From: Oscillospiraceae bacterium
GTDB taxonomy: Bacteria > Bacillota > Clostridia > UBA1381
DNA: 6,970 nt
Assembly: GCA_015068545.1 (NCBI GenBank)
Contig: SVKH01000085.1
Location: 1 to 6,970 of the forward strand
Direction of reading: 5' to 3'
The notes beneath the pieces were generated by a model. It was not told where the DNA came from. It saw only the letters and a program-made list of their open reading frames with translations, and searched no databases. Every line of letters begins with the position of its first letter. The stretch's first letter is position 1. Shown in pieces: positions 1 to 6,648 of this stretch. A program made the position numbers and the translations under genes.

Positions 1-746
1 AGTTCCGGTTTTGCAATTTCGTTTACTGTAATAACTAGTTTATCCTCCGGAAGCTTAATAGAACCGTCGTAGTTGAACTTTTCTTCTATTGTAGCGGAGA
101 GTGTTCCTCCAATAGTCAGCTCGCCTTCATTCACCCTCATTATCAAAGACAAAGATGGGCATTCGGTGTGATTTGATTGGCTAAATTCCGGTGTATACAA
201 GTTAACAATATCCATTATTTTTTGATTGTATTTATTTATATGTGCAATATCAACGTCCACGCTTTCGCCATATTTTTGAAATGACAAAGTTGTCTTTATT
301 TCCAGCGGTGCAATAAAGGCTGTACCGTCCGGATTAAACCCTATGGACTGATAGGATAGCGTATCCTTTGATGCAATCTTTCCGTTTGAAATAACGTGTC
401 CCATAGGCAGACCTGTTTCATACGAAAAATAGGAAGCGTTGACACCTATCATAGGCACTAAGCCCTTTTTCTTCATATAATCTTCTGCTTGAGTGATGGT
501 TTCCCTCCCCCAAAGGTATTCTCCGCTTACTACAATTGGTTTTACTGCATCATTTGGAGTATATACGGCAAAATGTTCACTTTGCTGTCCCACGCCGGAC
601 TGTTCCGACATAAATTTATTATGATTGTAGATGACTTTATCTGCAATATCAACCGACCAAGACGTTACAAAAGTTCCAAGAATGGAAGCTGAAACAGACT
701 GGCTGAATATACACATAGCAGACAGTATTGCTATAAATTTCTTCAT
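1..746 (-). CDS. Secreted phosphodiester glycosidase (NAGPA domain) family protein, 3' end beyond window
   Basis: The frame is open for 248 codons from an ATG at 746 to the left edge, so this is the N-terminal part only. Residues 1-20 look like a Sec signal peptide: two lysines, a hydrophobic run (FIAILSAMCIF), then cleavage after V18-S19-A20. The cysteine at 12 is preceded by methionine, so it is not a good lipobox. The segment at residues 98-124, GVNASYFSYETGLPMG followed by VISNGKI, matches the signature of the NAGPA / phosphodiester glycosidase family, whose founder removes GlcNAc from a phosphodiester in the uncovering enzyme. Bacterial members are exported and thought to act on cell-surface glycans or glycopolymers; the substrate here is unknown. 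A ribosome site AAGAGGT lies 7 nt before the ATG and a promoter lies upstream. It is transcribed in the same direction as the oxidoreductase operon but is separated from it by a terminator, so it is an independent unit. The family call is fairly firm; the role is not. Confidence 0.75.
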   Translation of the reverse strand, partial: MKKFIAILSAMCIFSQSVSASILGTFVTSWSVDIADKVIYNHNKFMSEQSGVGQQSEHFAVYTPNDAVKPIVVSGEYLWGRETITQAEDYMKKKGLVPMIGVNASYFSYETGLPMGHVISNGKIASKDTLSYQSIGFNPDGTAFIAPLEIKTTLSFQKYGESVDVDIAHINKYNQKIMDIVNLYTPEFSQSNHTECPSLSLIMRVNEGELTIGGTLSATIEEKFNYDGSIKLPEDKLVITVNEIAKPE

Positions 747-776
747 TACATTTACCTCTTTTTTAATAGTGCTTAT

Positions 777-805
777 ATTATACAATGATAAAGAAAAAAA
801 GTAAA
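777..805 (-). promoter_or_regulatory. Sigma-A-type promoter of the phosphodiester glycosidase gene
   Basis: On the minus strand there is a perfect TATAAT (777-782). With a 17-bp spacer it is preceded by TTTACT (800-805), a 4/6 match to TTGACA. Expected transcription start is near 770, giving a short leader of about 25 nt that contains the AAGAGGT ribosome site (754-760). The spacer and upstream DNA are strongly A/T rich, which suits a sigma-A promoter. Its position right after the hairpin cluster supports a transcription unit separate from the upstream operon. Confidence 0.6.
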
Positions 806-824
806 TAGTAATTTTTGTAAGGAA

Positions 825-893
825 GGAAAAGAAAAGCAGCTTCGCTGCACCGCCTACGGAGGATGGTCAAAGCAATTTTGCTTTTCTTATTCC
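825..893. repeat. 69-bp intergenic element with terminal inverted repeats and internal hairpins
   Basis: The ends are inverted repeats: GGAAAAGAAAAGCA at 825-838 and, on the opposite strand, GGAATAAGAAAAGCA at 879-893, identical apart from one extra T. Between them lie GCAGC-TTC-GCTGC (836-848), a bulged hairpin at 849-867 (ACC/GGT enclosing CCT/AGG), and AAAGCA-ATTT-TGCTTT (869-884). No coding frame fits it. The layout resembles small dispersed intergenic repeats of the REP/MITE kind, but only one copy is in this window, so its repetitive nature is inferred. It could instead be a structured 5' region or part of a transcription-termination zone. Confidence 0.45.
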
Positions 894-900
894 ATGTACA

Positions 901-928
901 TTTTTGAAAAGCTAATGCTTTTCAAAAA
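901..928. repeat. Perfect inverted repeat (AT-rich hairpin)
   Basis: TTTTTGAAAAGC at 901-912 and GCTTTTCAAAAA at 917-928 are perfectly complementary around a 4-nt TAAT loop, giving a 12-bp stem. It lies between the operon terminator and the 69-bp element. It lacks a U-tract after the stem on either strand, so it is not a textbook intrinsic terminator, though it could protect or trim RNA ends. Confidence 0.6.
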
Positions 929-950
929 AATTGCACGGCAGTATAATTAT

Positions 951-992
951 TTTTTTGCTTTATGGGAATACCGTTTCCTATAAAGCAAAAAA
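951..992. repeat. Long 18-bp inverted repeat overlapping the operon terminator
   Basis: The arms at 951-968 and 975-992 are complementary over 18 positions with a single mismatch that is a G-U pair in plus-strand RNA; the loop is the 6 nt 969-974. On the minus strand the 5' arm begins with the U-tract of the terminator hairpin at 992-1013, so the two structures share sequence. Transcripts that escape termination would fold this as a second strong hairpin. It may act as a backup terminator or a 3'-end stabiliser. Confidence 0.6.
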
Positions 993-1013
993 GCACCCAC
1001 AAAAGTGAGTGCT
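985..1013 (-). terminator. Intrinsic terminator of the oxidoreductase operon
   Basis: Read on the minus strand, AGCACUCAC-UUUU-GUGGGUGCU (1013-992) forms a 9-bp stem with one U-G pair. It is followed directly by UUUUUUGC. It starts 6 bp after the stop codon of the last operon gene. This is a classical Rho-independent terminator and marks the end of the six-gene transcript. Confidence 0.9.
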
Positions 1014-1018
1014 AAATT

Positions 1019-1552
1019 TTAGAAATCATATCCTGCTTTCAAAGCTTTTAGGTTAATATCTATCATATCAGCCTTTCTAGCCGGGATAACCTTCTTTAGT
1101 CCAACTTCGATATCATCAAAGTTGACAGCTCCGGTTTCCTTAATCATTTTACCCAGGATAATCATATTTGCAAGTGTTGGTGCGCCTATATCAGCTGCCA
1201 TTTTTGTAGCAGGGATGTAGTACGCATCTACATCTTCTCTTTCTACCTTTCTGCCGATTAGAGTTGAGTCAACAAAAATTTTGCCACCTTTTTGAGTTTC
1301 TCCCTCATATTTATCAAGGGATGGCAGGTTCATTGCAATAAGAATATCCGGTGTAGAAACAATAGGAGATCCTACCGGTGAATCGCTTAATATTACGCTA
1401 CAATTTGCTGTACCGCCACGCATCTCAGGACCATAAGAAGGAAGCCAGCTAACCTGCTTATCTTCTGTAAGACCTTTATATGCAAGGCATTTTCCTGCAA
1501 AAAGAACGCCTTGTCCGCCGAATCCGGCAATCAGAATATTAAATGTACTCAT
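1019..1552 (-). CDS. 2-oxoacid:ferredoxin oxidoreductase, gamma subunit
   Basis: A 177-residue protein, the usual length for a free-standing gamma subunit of the POR/VOR/KOR family. It opens with the family glycine motif G-F-G-G-Q-G at residues 10-15, and continues with the typical LPSYGPEMRGGTANCSV region near residues 37-53. The gamma subunit helps form the CoA- and cofactor-binding site of the cytoplasmic complex, which interconverts a 2-oxoacid plus CoA with acyl-CoA, CO2 and reduced ferredoxin. The ATG (1550-1552) directly abuts the TAA of the beta gene, and its ribosome site GGAGG lies inside the end of beta, 8 nt before the start. It is the last gene of the operon; the terminator follows at once. 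The family is certain. The substrate (2-oxoisovalerate, other branched or aromatic oxoacids, or 2-oxoglutarate) cannot be read from this subunit. Confidence 0.93.
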   Translation of the reverse strand: MSTFNILIAGFGGQGVLFAGKCLAYKGLTEDKQVSWLPSYGPEMRGGTANCSVILSDSPVGSPIVSTPDILIAMNLPSLDKYEGETQKGGKIFVDSTLIGRKVEREDVDAYYIPATKMAADIGAPTLANMIILGKMIKETGAVNFDDIEVGLKKVIPARKADMIDINLKALKAGYDF

Positions 1553-2302
1553 TTATTTATCCTCCTTATTGCTTCTGTCTTTGTACACACCAAGAGGATA
1601 GTATGGAATCATATTTTCATCCACCCATTTTAGTGCATCGTTTGGTGTCATACCCCAGTTAGTAGGGCAAGTTGAAACAACCTCAATAAGTGAGAATCCC
1701 TTACCGTTAACCTGATTTTCAAAAGCCTTTTTAATAGCAGCCTTTGCCTTTTTGATATTCTTTACATTATTAACAGCAACACGTTCCAAATACTCAGGGC
1801 CCTCAAGCTGAGAAAGCATTTCACAAACTTTAACAGGGAAACCACAGTGATTTGTATCTCTGCCGTATGGTGATGTCTGAGTAACCTGACCAGGAAGAGA
1901 TGTTGGTGCCATTTGTCCACCGGTCATACCATAGATTGCGTTATTAACAAAGATTACTGTTATGTTTTCGTTACGAGTCGCAGAGTGGATAGTCTCTGCC
2001 ATACCGATAGAAGCTAGGTCTCCGTCACCCTGATATGTAAATACTATCTTTGAAGGATCAGATCTCTTGATTCCTGTTGCAACTGCAGGAGCTCTGCCGT
2101 GGGCTGCCTCTACCATGTCACAAGCAAAATAATCGTAAGCCATAACAGCACAGCCAACCGGAGCAACACCTATGGTTTTTCCTTCGATATTAAGTTCATC
2201 AATAGCCTCTGCAACTAAACGGTGGATTATACCATGAGTACATCCAGGGCAATAGTGCAATGGGGCATCTGTCAATGATTTCGGTTTATCAAATACGATC
2301 AT
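1553..2302 (-). CDS. 2-oxoacid:ferredoxin oxidoreductase, beta (thiamine pyrophosphate-binding) subunit
   Basis: A 249-residue protein, normal for a separate beta subunit. The thiamine-diphosphate signature is clear: GDGDLASIG at about residues 92-100, then NN within VIFVNNAIYGMTGGQ about 20-25 residues on. This binds the Mg2+ and diphosphate of TPP. The N-terminal HYCPGCTHG (about 17-25) supplies the Cys-x-x-Cys of the beta-subunit [4Fe-4S] cluster, with further cysteines at CAV and near GRDTNHCGF. It performs decarboxylation or reductive carboxylation at TPP, jointly with alpha. The ATG overlaps the alpha stop codon (TAATG). Its strong ribosome site GGAGGT lies inside the last alpha codons, 8 nt upstream, so the two are probably translationally coupled for equal output. 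Related to VorA and KorB type subunits; I leave the symbol blank because the substrate is not proven. Confidence 0.94.
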   Translation of the reverse strand: MIVFDKPKSLTDAPLHYCPGCTHGIIHRLVAEAIDELNIEGKTIGVAPVGCAVMAYDYFACDMVEAAHGRAPAVATGIKRSDPSKIVFTYQGDGDLASIGMAETIHSATRNENITVIFVNNAIYGMTGGQMAPTSLPGQVTQTSPYGRDTNHCGFPVKVCEMLSQLEGPEYLERVAVNNVKNIKKAKAAIKKAFENQVNGKGFSLIEVVSTCPTNWGMTPNDALKWVDENMIPYYPLGVYKDRSNKEDK

Positions 2303-3366
2303 TAGTTGTTACCTCCGTTAGCTTCAATAATTTTTGCAAGCACTTCCTCAGGAGAAGGAATCATACCGCCTACTCTTGTGCATAGGTCAATAGGCTTTTT
2401 ACATTCTGTTGCAAGTTTAATATCGTCTATCATCTGTCCCATAGAAAGCTCAACAGAAATGAATCTCTTAACTTTATCTGCTGCTGCCAAAAGAGGCTTT
2501 TTAGGGAATGGCCATAATGTAATAGGTCTTATCATACCTACCTTTATTCCCTGCTTTCTTGCTTCTACGATAGCGTTTTGAGAAATTCTGGCAGCAATAC
2601 CGAATGCAACTACGCAAATCTCGGCATCATCCATCATAAATTCCTCATACATAACTTCATTTTCTTCTATTTGCTTATATCTTTCGTATCTTTCTACATT
2701 AACTTTCTCTAGCAATTCCGGCTTTAAGTACAAAGAATTTACAATATTATGCTGTCTCTTGCACTCGGTACCTGTTACTGCCCAAGATTTATCGTATGTA
2801 TTTATTTCAGCATTTTCCTTAATCTCAACCGGTTCCATCATTTGTCCCATGGTTCCGTCTGCCAAAATCATAGAAGTCATTCTGTACTTATCGGCAAGGT
2901 CAAAACCCTTGATAGTCAAATCTGCCATTTCCTGCACAGACGAAGGAGCAAGGACAATCATTTTAAAGTCGCCATGACCGCCCGCTTTTGTAGCTTGGAA
3001 ATAGTCGGACTGTGATGGCTGTATACCACCAAGACCAGGACCACCACGCTGAACGTTTACAACAAGAGCAGGAAGATCGGCACCTGCTAAATACGACAAG
3101 CCTTCACTCTTAAGAGCAATACCAGGGCTTGAAGATGATGTCATAACTCTTTTCCCTGTTGCAGATACACCGTAAACCATATTTATAGCAGCAATTTCAC
3201 TTTCTGCCTGTAGGAAAACACCGTCAATCTTTGGCATTCTTTTTGCCATATAAGCGGCAATTTCTGTTTGTGGTGTAATAGGATATCCGAAGTAGTGACG
3301 GCAACCTGCCTTGATAGCAGCTTCGGCAATAGCTTCGTTACCTTTCATTAAAACTTTTTCTGTCAT
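2302..3366 (-). CDS. vorB: 2-oxoacid:ferredoxin oxidoreductase, alpha subunit (VorB-like)
   Basis: A protein of about 354 residues. Near the N-terminus KVLMKGNEAIAEAAI and the pyrimidine-binding motif Y-P-I-T-P (residues 28-32) are typical of alpha subunits. They are followed by FLQAESEIAAI (about 51-61, conserved glutamate), TSSSSPG and the VNVQRGGPGLGG region (about 103-114). The C-terminal half carries the transketolase-like second domain (ICVVAFGIAARISQNA, then IRPITLWPFP). The overall pattern is that of proteins annotated VorB (3-methyl-2-oxobutanoate dehydrogenase, ferredoxin), but KorA is a close relative and the delta-alpha-beta-gamma gene order is also seen in KOR. Start choice: the frame has a GTG at 3375, but the ribosome site AAAGG (3378-3382) would then be only 2 nt away. 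The ATG at 3366 has 11 nt and begins the conserved N-terminus. The ferredoxin gene ends 16 bp upstream. Confidence 0.92.
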   Translation of the reverse strand: MTEKVLMKGNEAIAEAAIKAGCRHYFGYPITPQTEIAAYMAKRMPKIDGVFLQAESEIAAINMVYGVSATGKRVMTSSSSPGIALKSEGLSYLAGADLPALVVNVQRGGPGLGGIQPSQSDYFQATKAGGHGDFKMIVLAPSSVQEMADLTIKGFDLADKYRMTSMILADGTMGQMMEPVEIKENAEINTYDKSWAVTGTECKRQHNIVNSLYLKPELLEKVNVERYERYKQIEENEVMYEEFMMDDAEICVVAFGIAARISQNAIVEARKQGIKVGMIRPITLWPFPKKPLLAAADKVKRFISVELSMGQMIDDIKLATECKKPIDLCTRVGGMIPSPEEVLAKIIEANGGNN

Positions 3367-3382
3367 ATCACTCACTACCTTT

Positions 3383-3589
3383 CTACTTCTCTACTGTAAT
3401 AATGCAATCAGGGCACATGGTTGCACAAAATGCACATCCGATACAAGCCTCTTGATCTGTTATTTCAACCGGCGCGTGTCCTTTTTGGTTAATTTTGTCC
3501 TTTGAAAGTATCAAAAGGTTCTTAGGACAGGCTGCAACACATAGTCCGCAACCTTTACATAGGTCAGTTTTAAATGTTAATTTTGCCAT
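3383..3589 (-). CDS. 2x[4Fe-4S] ferredoxin-like delta subunit of the 2-oxoacid oxidoreductase
   Basis: A 68-residue bacterial-type ferredoxin with two complete cluster motifs, CKGCGLCVAACP and CIGCAFCATMCP, each C-x2-C-x2-C-x3-C-P. Each binds one [4Fe-4S] cluster, so it can carry electrons between the TPP site of the complex and free ferredoxin. Small ferredoxins of this size encoded just before alpha are the delta subunits of four-subunit oxidoreductases. Start choice: an ATG at 3610 overlaps the stop of the ATPase gene (ATGA), but its first seven residues (MRKDGND) are atypical. The ATG at 3589 begins the usual MAKLTF start, and has an AAAGGA ribosome site about 10 nt upstream. If the upstream ATG is used the protein has 75 residues. 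The stop TAG abuts the ribosome site of the alpha gene. Confidence 0.93.
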   Translation of the reverse strand: MAKLTFKTDLCKGCGLCVAACPKNLLILSKDKINQKGHAPVEITDQEACIGCAFCATMCPDCIITVEK

Positions 3590-3606
3590 ATCGTTCCCAT
3601 CCTTTC

Positions 3607-4248
3607 TCATACAGCATAATATTTGCTTTGTAGTTCTATAATGAAATTATTTTCAACATCAGTTTCCTTTACAGATGTTGTCATTTTAATCGGTAACCCC
3701 GATATTTTAGATAAATCTTTAATATACTCTACCGAATTTATAATATCCTGCGTAGCGGTAGCATCTCCTATATTGGAATTATTGACTATTGCGGTAAAAG
3801 GAAGCTTAGAAGCTATCTCAATTTCCTTCATAATTTCAAAAGCATCCTCCGCAGTCTTGGTAAGCGGTCTGTAACAGTTAGCAACAAATAGCATTTCATA
3901 ATCCTCATTGCTTATGTCAGGAGCATACCTGCCAAGTGCTACTGCACCTCTGTCGTCACCACCTACGTCAATAACAAGATAGAAATCCTTGTTACAAATA
4001 GCAGAATATATTTCCTTAGGCAGCGCAGGAGCATCTAGATTTGTATTTGCATATTCCGATGAAATAAGCTCTATACCACATTCTTTTAGATCTGCCTCGC
4101 TGTCCTTTGTCCTGAAGTATGGGTTAACAATGTCTAAATCAATAATTTTAACATCCTTACCGTTCTTCTTCAAATACTTTGCATAGCTTACGGCAATGCT
4201 TGTTTTACCACTGCCGTAATGTCCTGCAAACAGAGTAATTCTTTTCAT
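3607..4248 (-). CDS. P-loop ATPase of the MinD/CobQ-like (SIMIBI) superfamily, function unknown
   Basis: A protein of about 213 residues. The N-terminus ITLFAGHYGSGKTS holds a Walker A loop (G-H-Y-G-S-G-K-T). The switch-I-like strand VKIIDLDIVNPYFRT follows, then LVIDVGGDDRG as the Walker B region and the strand AIVNNSNIG, which may be the base-recognition position. The signature lysine of true ParA/MinD deviant Walker A loops (KGG.GK) is absent. Relatives are often annotated vaguely as CobQ-like or ParA-like, but nothing here concerns cobalamin or partition. Position between ligase and oxidoreductase genes suggests a service role for the complex, such as metal-cluster or enzyme maturation; this is inference. 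Start choice: GTG 4257, ATG 4254 and ATG 4248 are in frame. The ribosome site AAGGTG (4255-4260), which overlaps the ligase stop codon, gives ideal 6-nt spacing only for ATG 4248. Confidence 0.82.
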   Translation of the reverse strand: MKRITLFAGHYGSGKTSIAVSYAKYLKKNGKDVKIIDLDIVNPYFRTKDSEADLKECGIELISSEYANTNLDAPALPKEIYSAICNKDFYLVIDVGGDDRGAVALGRYAPDISNEDYEMLFVANCYRPLTKTAEDAFEIMKEIEIASKLPFTAIVNNSNIGDATATQDIINSVEYIKDLSKISGLPIKMTTSVKETDVENNFIIELQSKYYAV

Positions 4249-4254
4249 TATCAT

Positions 4255-4260
4255 CACCTT
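4255..4260 (-). promoter_or_regulatory. Ribosome binding site deciding the start of the ATPase gene
   Basis: AAGGTG on the minus strand overlaps the TAA stop of the ligase gene. It covers two upstream potential start codons (GTG 4257, and directly next to ATG 4254), leaving ATG 4248 at 6 nt spacing as the plausible start. Overlap of stop and ribosome site implies translational coupling to the ligase. Confidence 0.65.
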
Positions 4261-6544
4261 AGAGTTTTGATCTTATAATCTTTCCGCTTGTTGTCTTAGG
4301 AAGTTCCGTCTTGAATTCCACTATTCTCGGATATTTATAAGGTGCAGTATGTTCTTTAACATATCGCTGTATTTCCTTTTTCAGTTCTTCACTTGGCAGA
4401 GTGCCATTAGTAAGAACTATGCTTGCCTTAACCACTTGACCTCTTACCTCATCAGGAGCAGCAGACACACCGCACTCCAATACATAAGGAAGCTCCATAA
4501 TTACGTTTTCGATTTCGAATGGTCCTATACGGTAACCGGATGACTTGATAACGTCATCGATTCTTCCTACATACCAGTAGAAGCCGTCCTCATCCTGAGT
4601 AGCAAGGTCGCCTGTGTGATAATATCCGTCATACCATGCCTCTTTAGTTTTTTCCTCATCAAGATAATATTCTCTGAACAATCCGCATGGAACTCTCTCA
4701 TCTGTCCTGATAACGATTTCGCCTGTTTTACCAACTCCAACAGGATTACCTTCTGTATCTATAAGTGATACATCGTATCCCGGAACAGGCTTACCCATAG
4801 AACCGATTTTGTGAGTTCCGCCAAACAGATTTCCGATAAGAAGAGTTGTTTCGGACTGTCCAAAACCTTCTATAATCTGAAGTCCTGTAAGTCTCTTAAA
4901 CTGGTTAAATACCTCCGGATTAAGAGCTTCACCTGCTGTTGTAGCATGCTCTATACTGGACATATCGTATTTTGTCAAATCTTCTTTAATTAGCATTCTG
5001 TACATCGTAGGCGGTGCACAGAATGTTGTAATGTTGTGCTTTTTAAACAGAGGTAGAATTTCTGCCGCATTGAATCGGTCAAAGTCGAATACAAAAGTTG
5101 CAGCTTCGCACAGCCATTGACCATAGAGCTTACCCCATGAAGATTTTGCCCAGCCGGTATCTGAAATGGTAAAGTGCAATCCATCAGGATTTACACAATG
5201 CCAGTAATTTGCTGTAACAAAATGACCTAGTGGATATTTGTAGCTATGTGCAGCTATCTTTGGATAGCCCGTAGTTCCTGATGTAAAGAACATCAACATC
5301 AGATCATTACCGCAAGGTGTATCCTCTGTTCTTTCAAAATTGTCACTATATAGCTCATACTCTTCGTTGAAGTTGTGCCAGCCTTCACGACCTTTACCAA
5401 CTATAATCTTGGTAGCAAGAGTTGGTGAATCCTTTTGTGCCAAATCAACATTGTCCGGCACATTATCATCTGCTGTACAGATAATGGCAGATACACCCGC
5501 CGCATTGAATCGGTATGTAAAGTCATGTTCAAGAAGCTGGTTTGTAGCAGGGATAGCTATTGCACCAAGCTTATGAAGAGCAAGAATAGAGAACCAGAAC
5601 TGGTAATGTCTTTTTAGAACCAACATTACTCTGTCGCCCTTTTTAACCCCAAGCGACTTTAAGTAGTTAGCCACTTTGTTAGATTCTCTTCTCATATCAT
5701 CAAAAGTGAATCTCTTCTCGTTCTTATTCGAGTCGATGTGAAGCATTGCAAGCTTATCAGGACGCTTTTTCGCAAGCTCATCAACGATGTCAAATGCAAA
5801 GTTGAACTTATCTTCGTTCTCAAAGCGAAGTGATAAAAGTGCTCCTCTTTCATCCTCAGTAGGATGGATGAAGTTATGATATATTCTTCTGTATGGTTGG
5901 TGAGATTTACTTTCCTTAGGATTTGCAATTTCAACAGCATTTTCTTCTGATTCTCCGTTATCGGAAAGAACTATTGCGTAAAATTCGCAATTTGAACCTT
6001 CTACGGCAACCATTCCGTGAGGTGTTTTACTATTGTAGTAGATAGAGTCACCTGCGTGAAGAACTTCAGTATGAGAACCAATTTGAACCTTTAATGCACC
6101 GCTTATAACGATGTCTACTTCCTGTCCTTCGTGGGTGGTGAGTTCTATGTCCTTCTTTTCTGCTTCTGCGTCATACACGCAGTTTACATACAAAGGCTCT
6201 GCAACTCTGTTTTTGAAATCCGGAGCAAGGTTGTAGTATACCATACCGTGAGCCTGCTCAATTTTTTGTCCTTTACCGCTTCTTGTAACGGTGTAAGATT
6301 TAAGTGTAGGGCTGACACCTTCGATAATATCGGTGACGTCTACATTAAACGCAAGAGCACATCTGTAGATAAATGCGAAGCTTAAGTCATGCTGACCGTT
6401 TTCGCAGGCAATGTATTCTTCTACAGAAACATCGGTAAGTCTGGACATAGTACTTTCGGAAATACCTTCGATTTCTCTAAGCTCCTTAATACGAGTCGCC
6501 ATTTCTTTGATTTTTAAATCAAGACCGGTGATTTGATTATTCAT
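4259..6544 (-). CDS. XRE helix-turn-helix / cupin / AMP-forming acyl-CoA ligase fusion protein
   Basis: A 761-residue three-part protein. Residues about 14-77 form an XRE-type HTH (RIKELREIEGISESTMSRLTDVSVEEY, then IYRCALAFNVDVTDIIEG). Residues about 115-195 form a cupin barrel with H138, E142 and PHG at 175-177, so three of four usual metal ligands seem present. Residues about 220-761 form an acyl-adenylate ligase: TSGTTGYPK (421-429), TTAGEA (535-540), GFGQSET (560-566), TGDL (644-647), GRIDDVIKSSGYR (660-672) and PKTTSGK with the catalytic lysine K755. The ligase half most resembles medium-chain acyl-CoA synthetases (ACSM type): acid + ATP + CoA to acyl-CoA + AMP + PPi. HTH-cupin pairs are normally stand-alone regulators; here the likely ligand sensor is fused to the enzyme. 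It is the first gene after the T-box, with AGGAGGT 4 nt before the ATG. Substrate is unproven; a branched-chain or aromatic acid fits the neighbours. The frame is intact from end to end. Confidence 0.92.
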   Translation of the reverse strand: MNNQITGLDLKIKEMATRIKELREIEGISESTMSRLTDVSVEEYIACENGQHDLSFAFIYRCALAFNVDVTDIIEGVSPTLKSYTVTRSGKGQKIEQAHGMVYYNLAPDFKNRVAEPLYVNCVYDAEAEKKDIELTTHEGQEVDIVISGALKVQIGSHTEVLHAGDSIYYNSKTPHGMVAVEGSNCEFYAIVLSDNGESEENAVEIANPKESKSHQPYRRIYHNFIHPTEDERGALLSLRFENEDKFNFAFDIVDELAKKRPDKLAMLHIDSNKNEKRFTFDDMRRESNKVANYLKSLGVKKGDRVMLVLKRHYQFWFSILALHKLGAIAIPATNQLLEHDFTYRFNAAGVSAIICTADDNVPDNVDLAQKDSPTLATKIIVGKGREGWHNFNEEYELYSDNFERTEDTPCGNDLMLMFFTSGTTGYPKIAAHSYKYPLGHFVTANYWHCVNPDGLHFTISDTGWAKSSWGKLYGQWLCEAATFVFDFDRFNAAEILPLFKKHNITTFCAPPTMYRMLIKEDLTKYDMSSIEHATTAGEALNPEVFNQFKRLTGLQIIEGFGQSETTLLIGNLFGGTHKIGSMGKPVPGYDVSLIDTEGNPVGVGKTGEIVIRTDERVPCGLFREYYLDEEKTKEAWYDGYYHTGDLATQDEDGFYWYVGRIDDVIKSSGYRIGPFEIENVIMELPYVLECGVSAAPDEVRGQVVKASIVLTNGTLPSEELKKEIQRYVKEHTAPYKYPRIVEFKTELPKTTSGKIIRSKL

Positions 6545-6566
6545 AAATACCTCCTGTTATTGGGGG

Positions 6567-6612
6567 AAAATAAAAACTCGCCCCAAAGATACGTTAAATC
6601 TTTTGAGACGAG
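6567..6612 (-). terminator. T-box-controlled intrinsic terminator
   Basis: On the minus strand, CUCGUCUCAAAAGAU (6612-6598) pairs with AUCUUUGGGGCGAG (6590-6577) with one bulged A and two G-U pairs. It is followed by UUUUUAUUUU. It ends about 22 bp before the ligase start codon. Its 5' arm shares CUCGUCUCAAA with the antiterminator, so only one of the two can form. Confidence 0.9.
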
Positions 6613-6648
6613 CAATAATTCATATTATAACCCGCGGTACCACTCAAA
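6602..6648 (-). promoter_or_regulatory. T-box antiterminator
   Basis: UUUGAG (6643-6648) pairs with CUCAAA (6602-6607), and GCGGG (6631-6635) pairs with CUCGU (6608-6612). The T-box bulge containing UGGU is left unpaired between the helices on the 5' side, as in known antiterminators. The bulge binds the free ACCA end of uncharged tRNA and blocks terminator formation. Confidence 0.85.

Noticed and set aside
489..692. 67-codon plus-strand frame
   Set aside because: It lies opposite the phosphodiester glycosidase coding region, which has a signal peptide, family motif, ribosome site and promoter; this is a shadow frame.
1..746. Lipoprotein signal at Cys12 of the glycosidase
   Set aside because: The residue before the cysteine is methionine and the cysteine lies inside the hydrophobic core; the V-S-A site at 18-20 is a better Sec cleavage site.
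901..928. Perfect hairpin as an intrinsic terminator
   Set aside because: On both strands the stem is followed by A residues rather than a U-tract, so it is listed as an inverted repeat only.
2306..3015. Several plus-strand frames of 72-91 codons
   Set aside because: They lie antisense to the alpha subunit gene, have no ribosome sites worth noting, and their translations show no motif.
1019..3589. Pyruvate:ferredoxin oxidoreductase or indolepyruvate oxidoreductase
   Set aside because: Clostridial pyruvate enzymes are normally a single chain of about 1,170 residues, and IorA is a fused chain of about 600 residues. The separate 354/249/177/68 subunits and alpha motifs fit the VOR/KOR class instead, although substrate choice within that class stays open.
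3607..4248. Cobyric acid synthase (CobQ) or ParA partition protein
   Set aside because: The size, the absence of a glutaminase domain, the lack of a ParA signature lysine and the operon context do not fit either. Only the superfamily is supported.
5692..5940. 82-codon minus-strand frame within the ligase gene
   Set aside because: It is an alternative frame of the ligase coding sequence without independent signals. The ligase frame carries continuous domain motifs across it, so no frameshift is implied.
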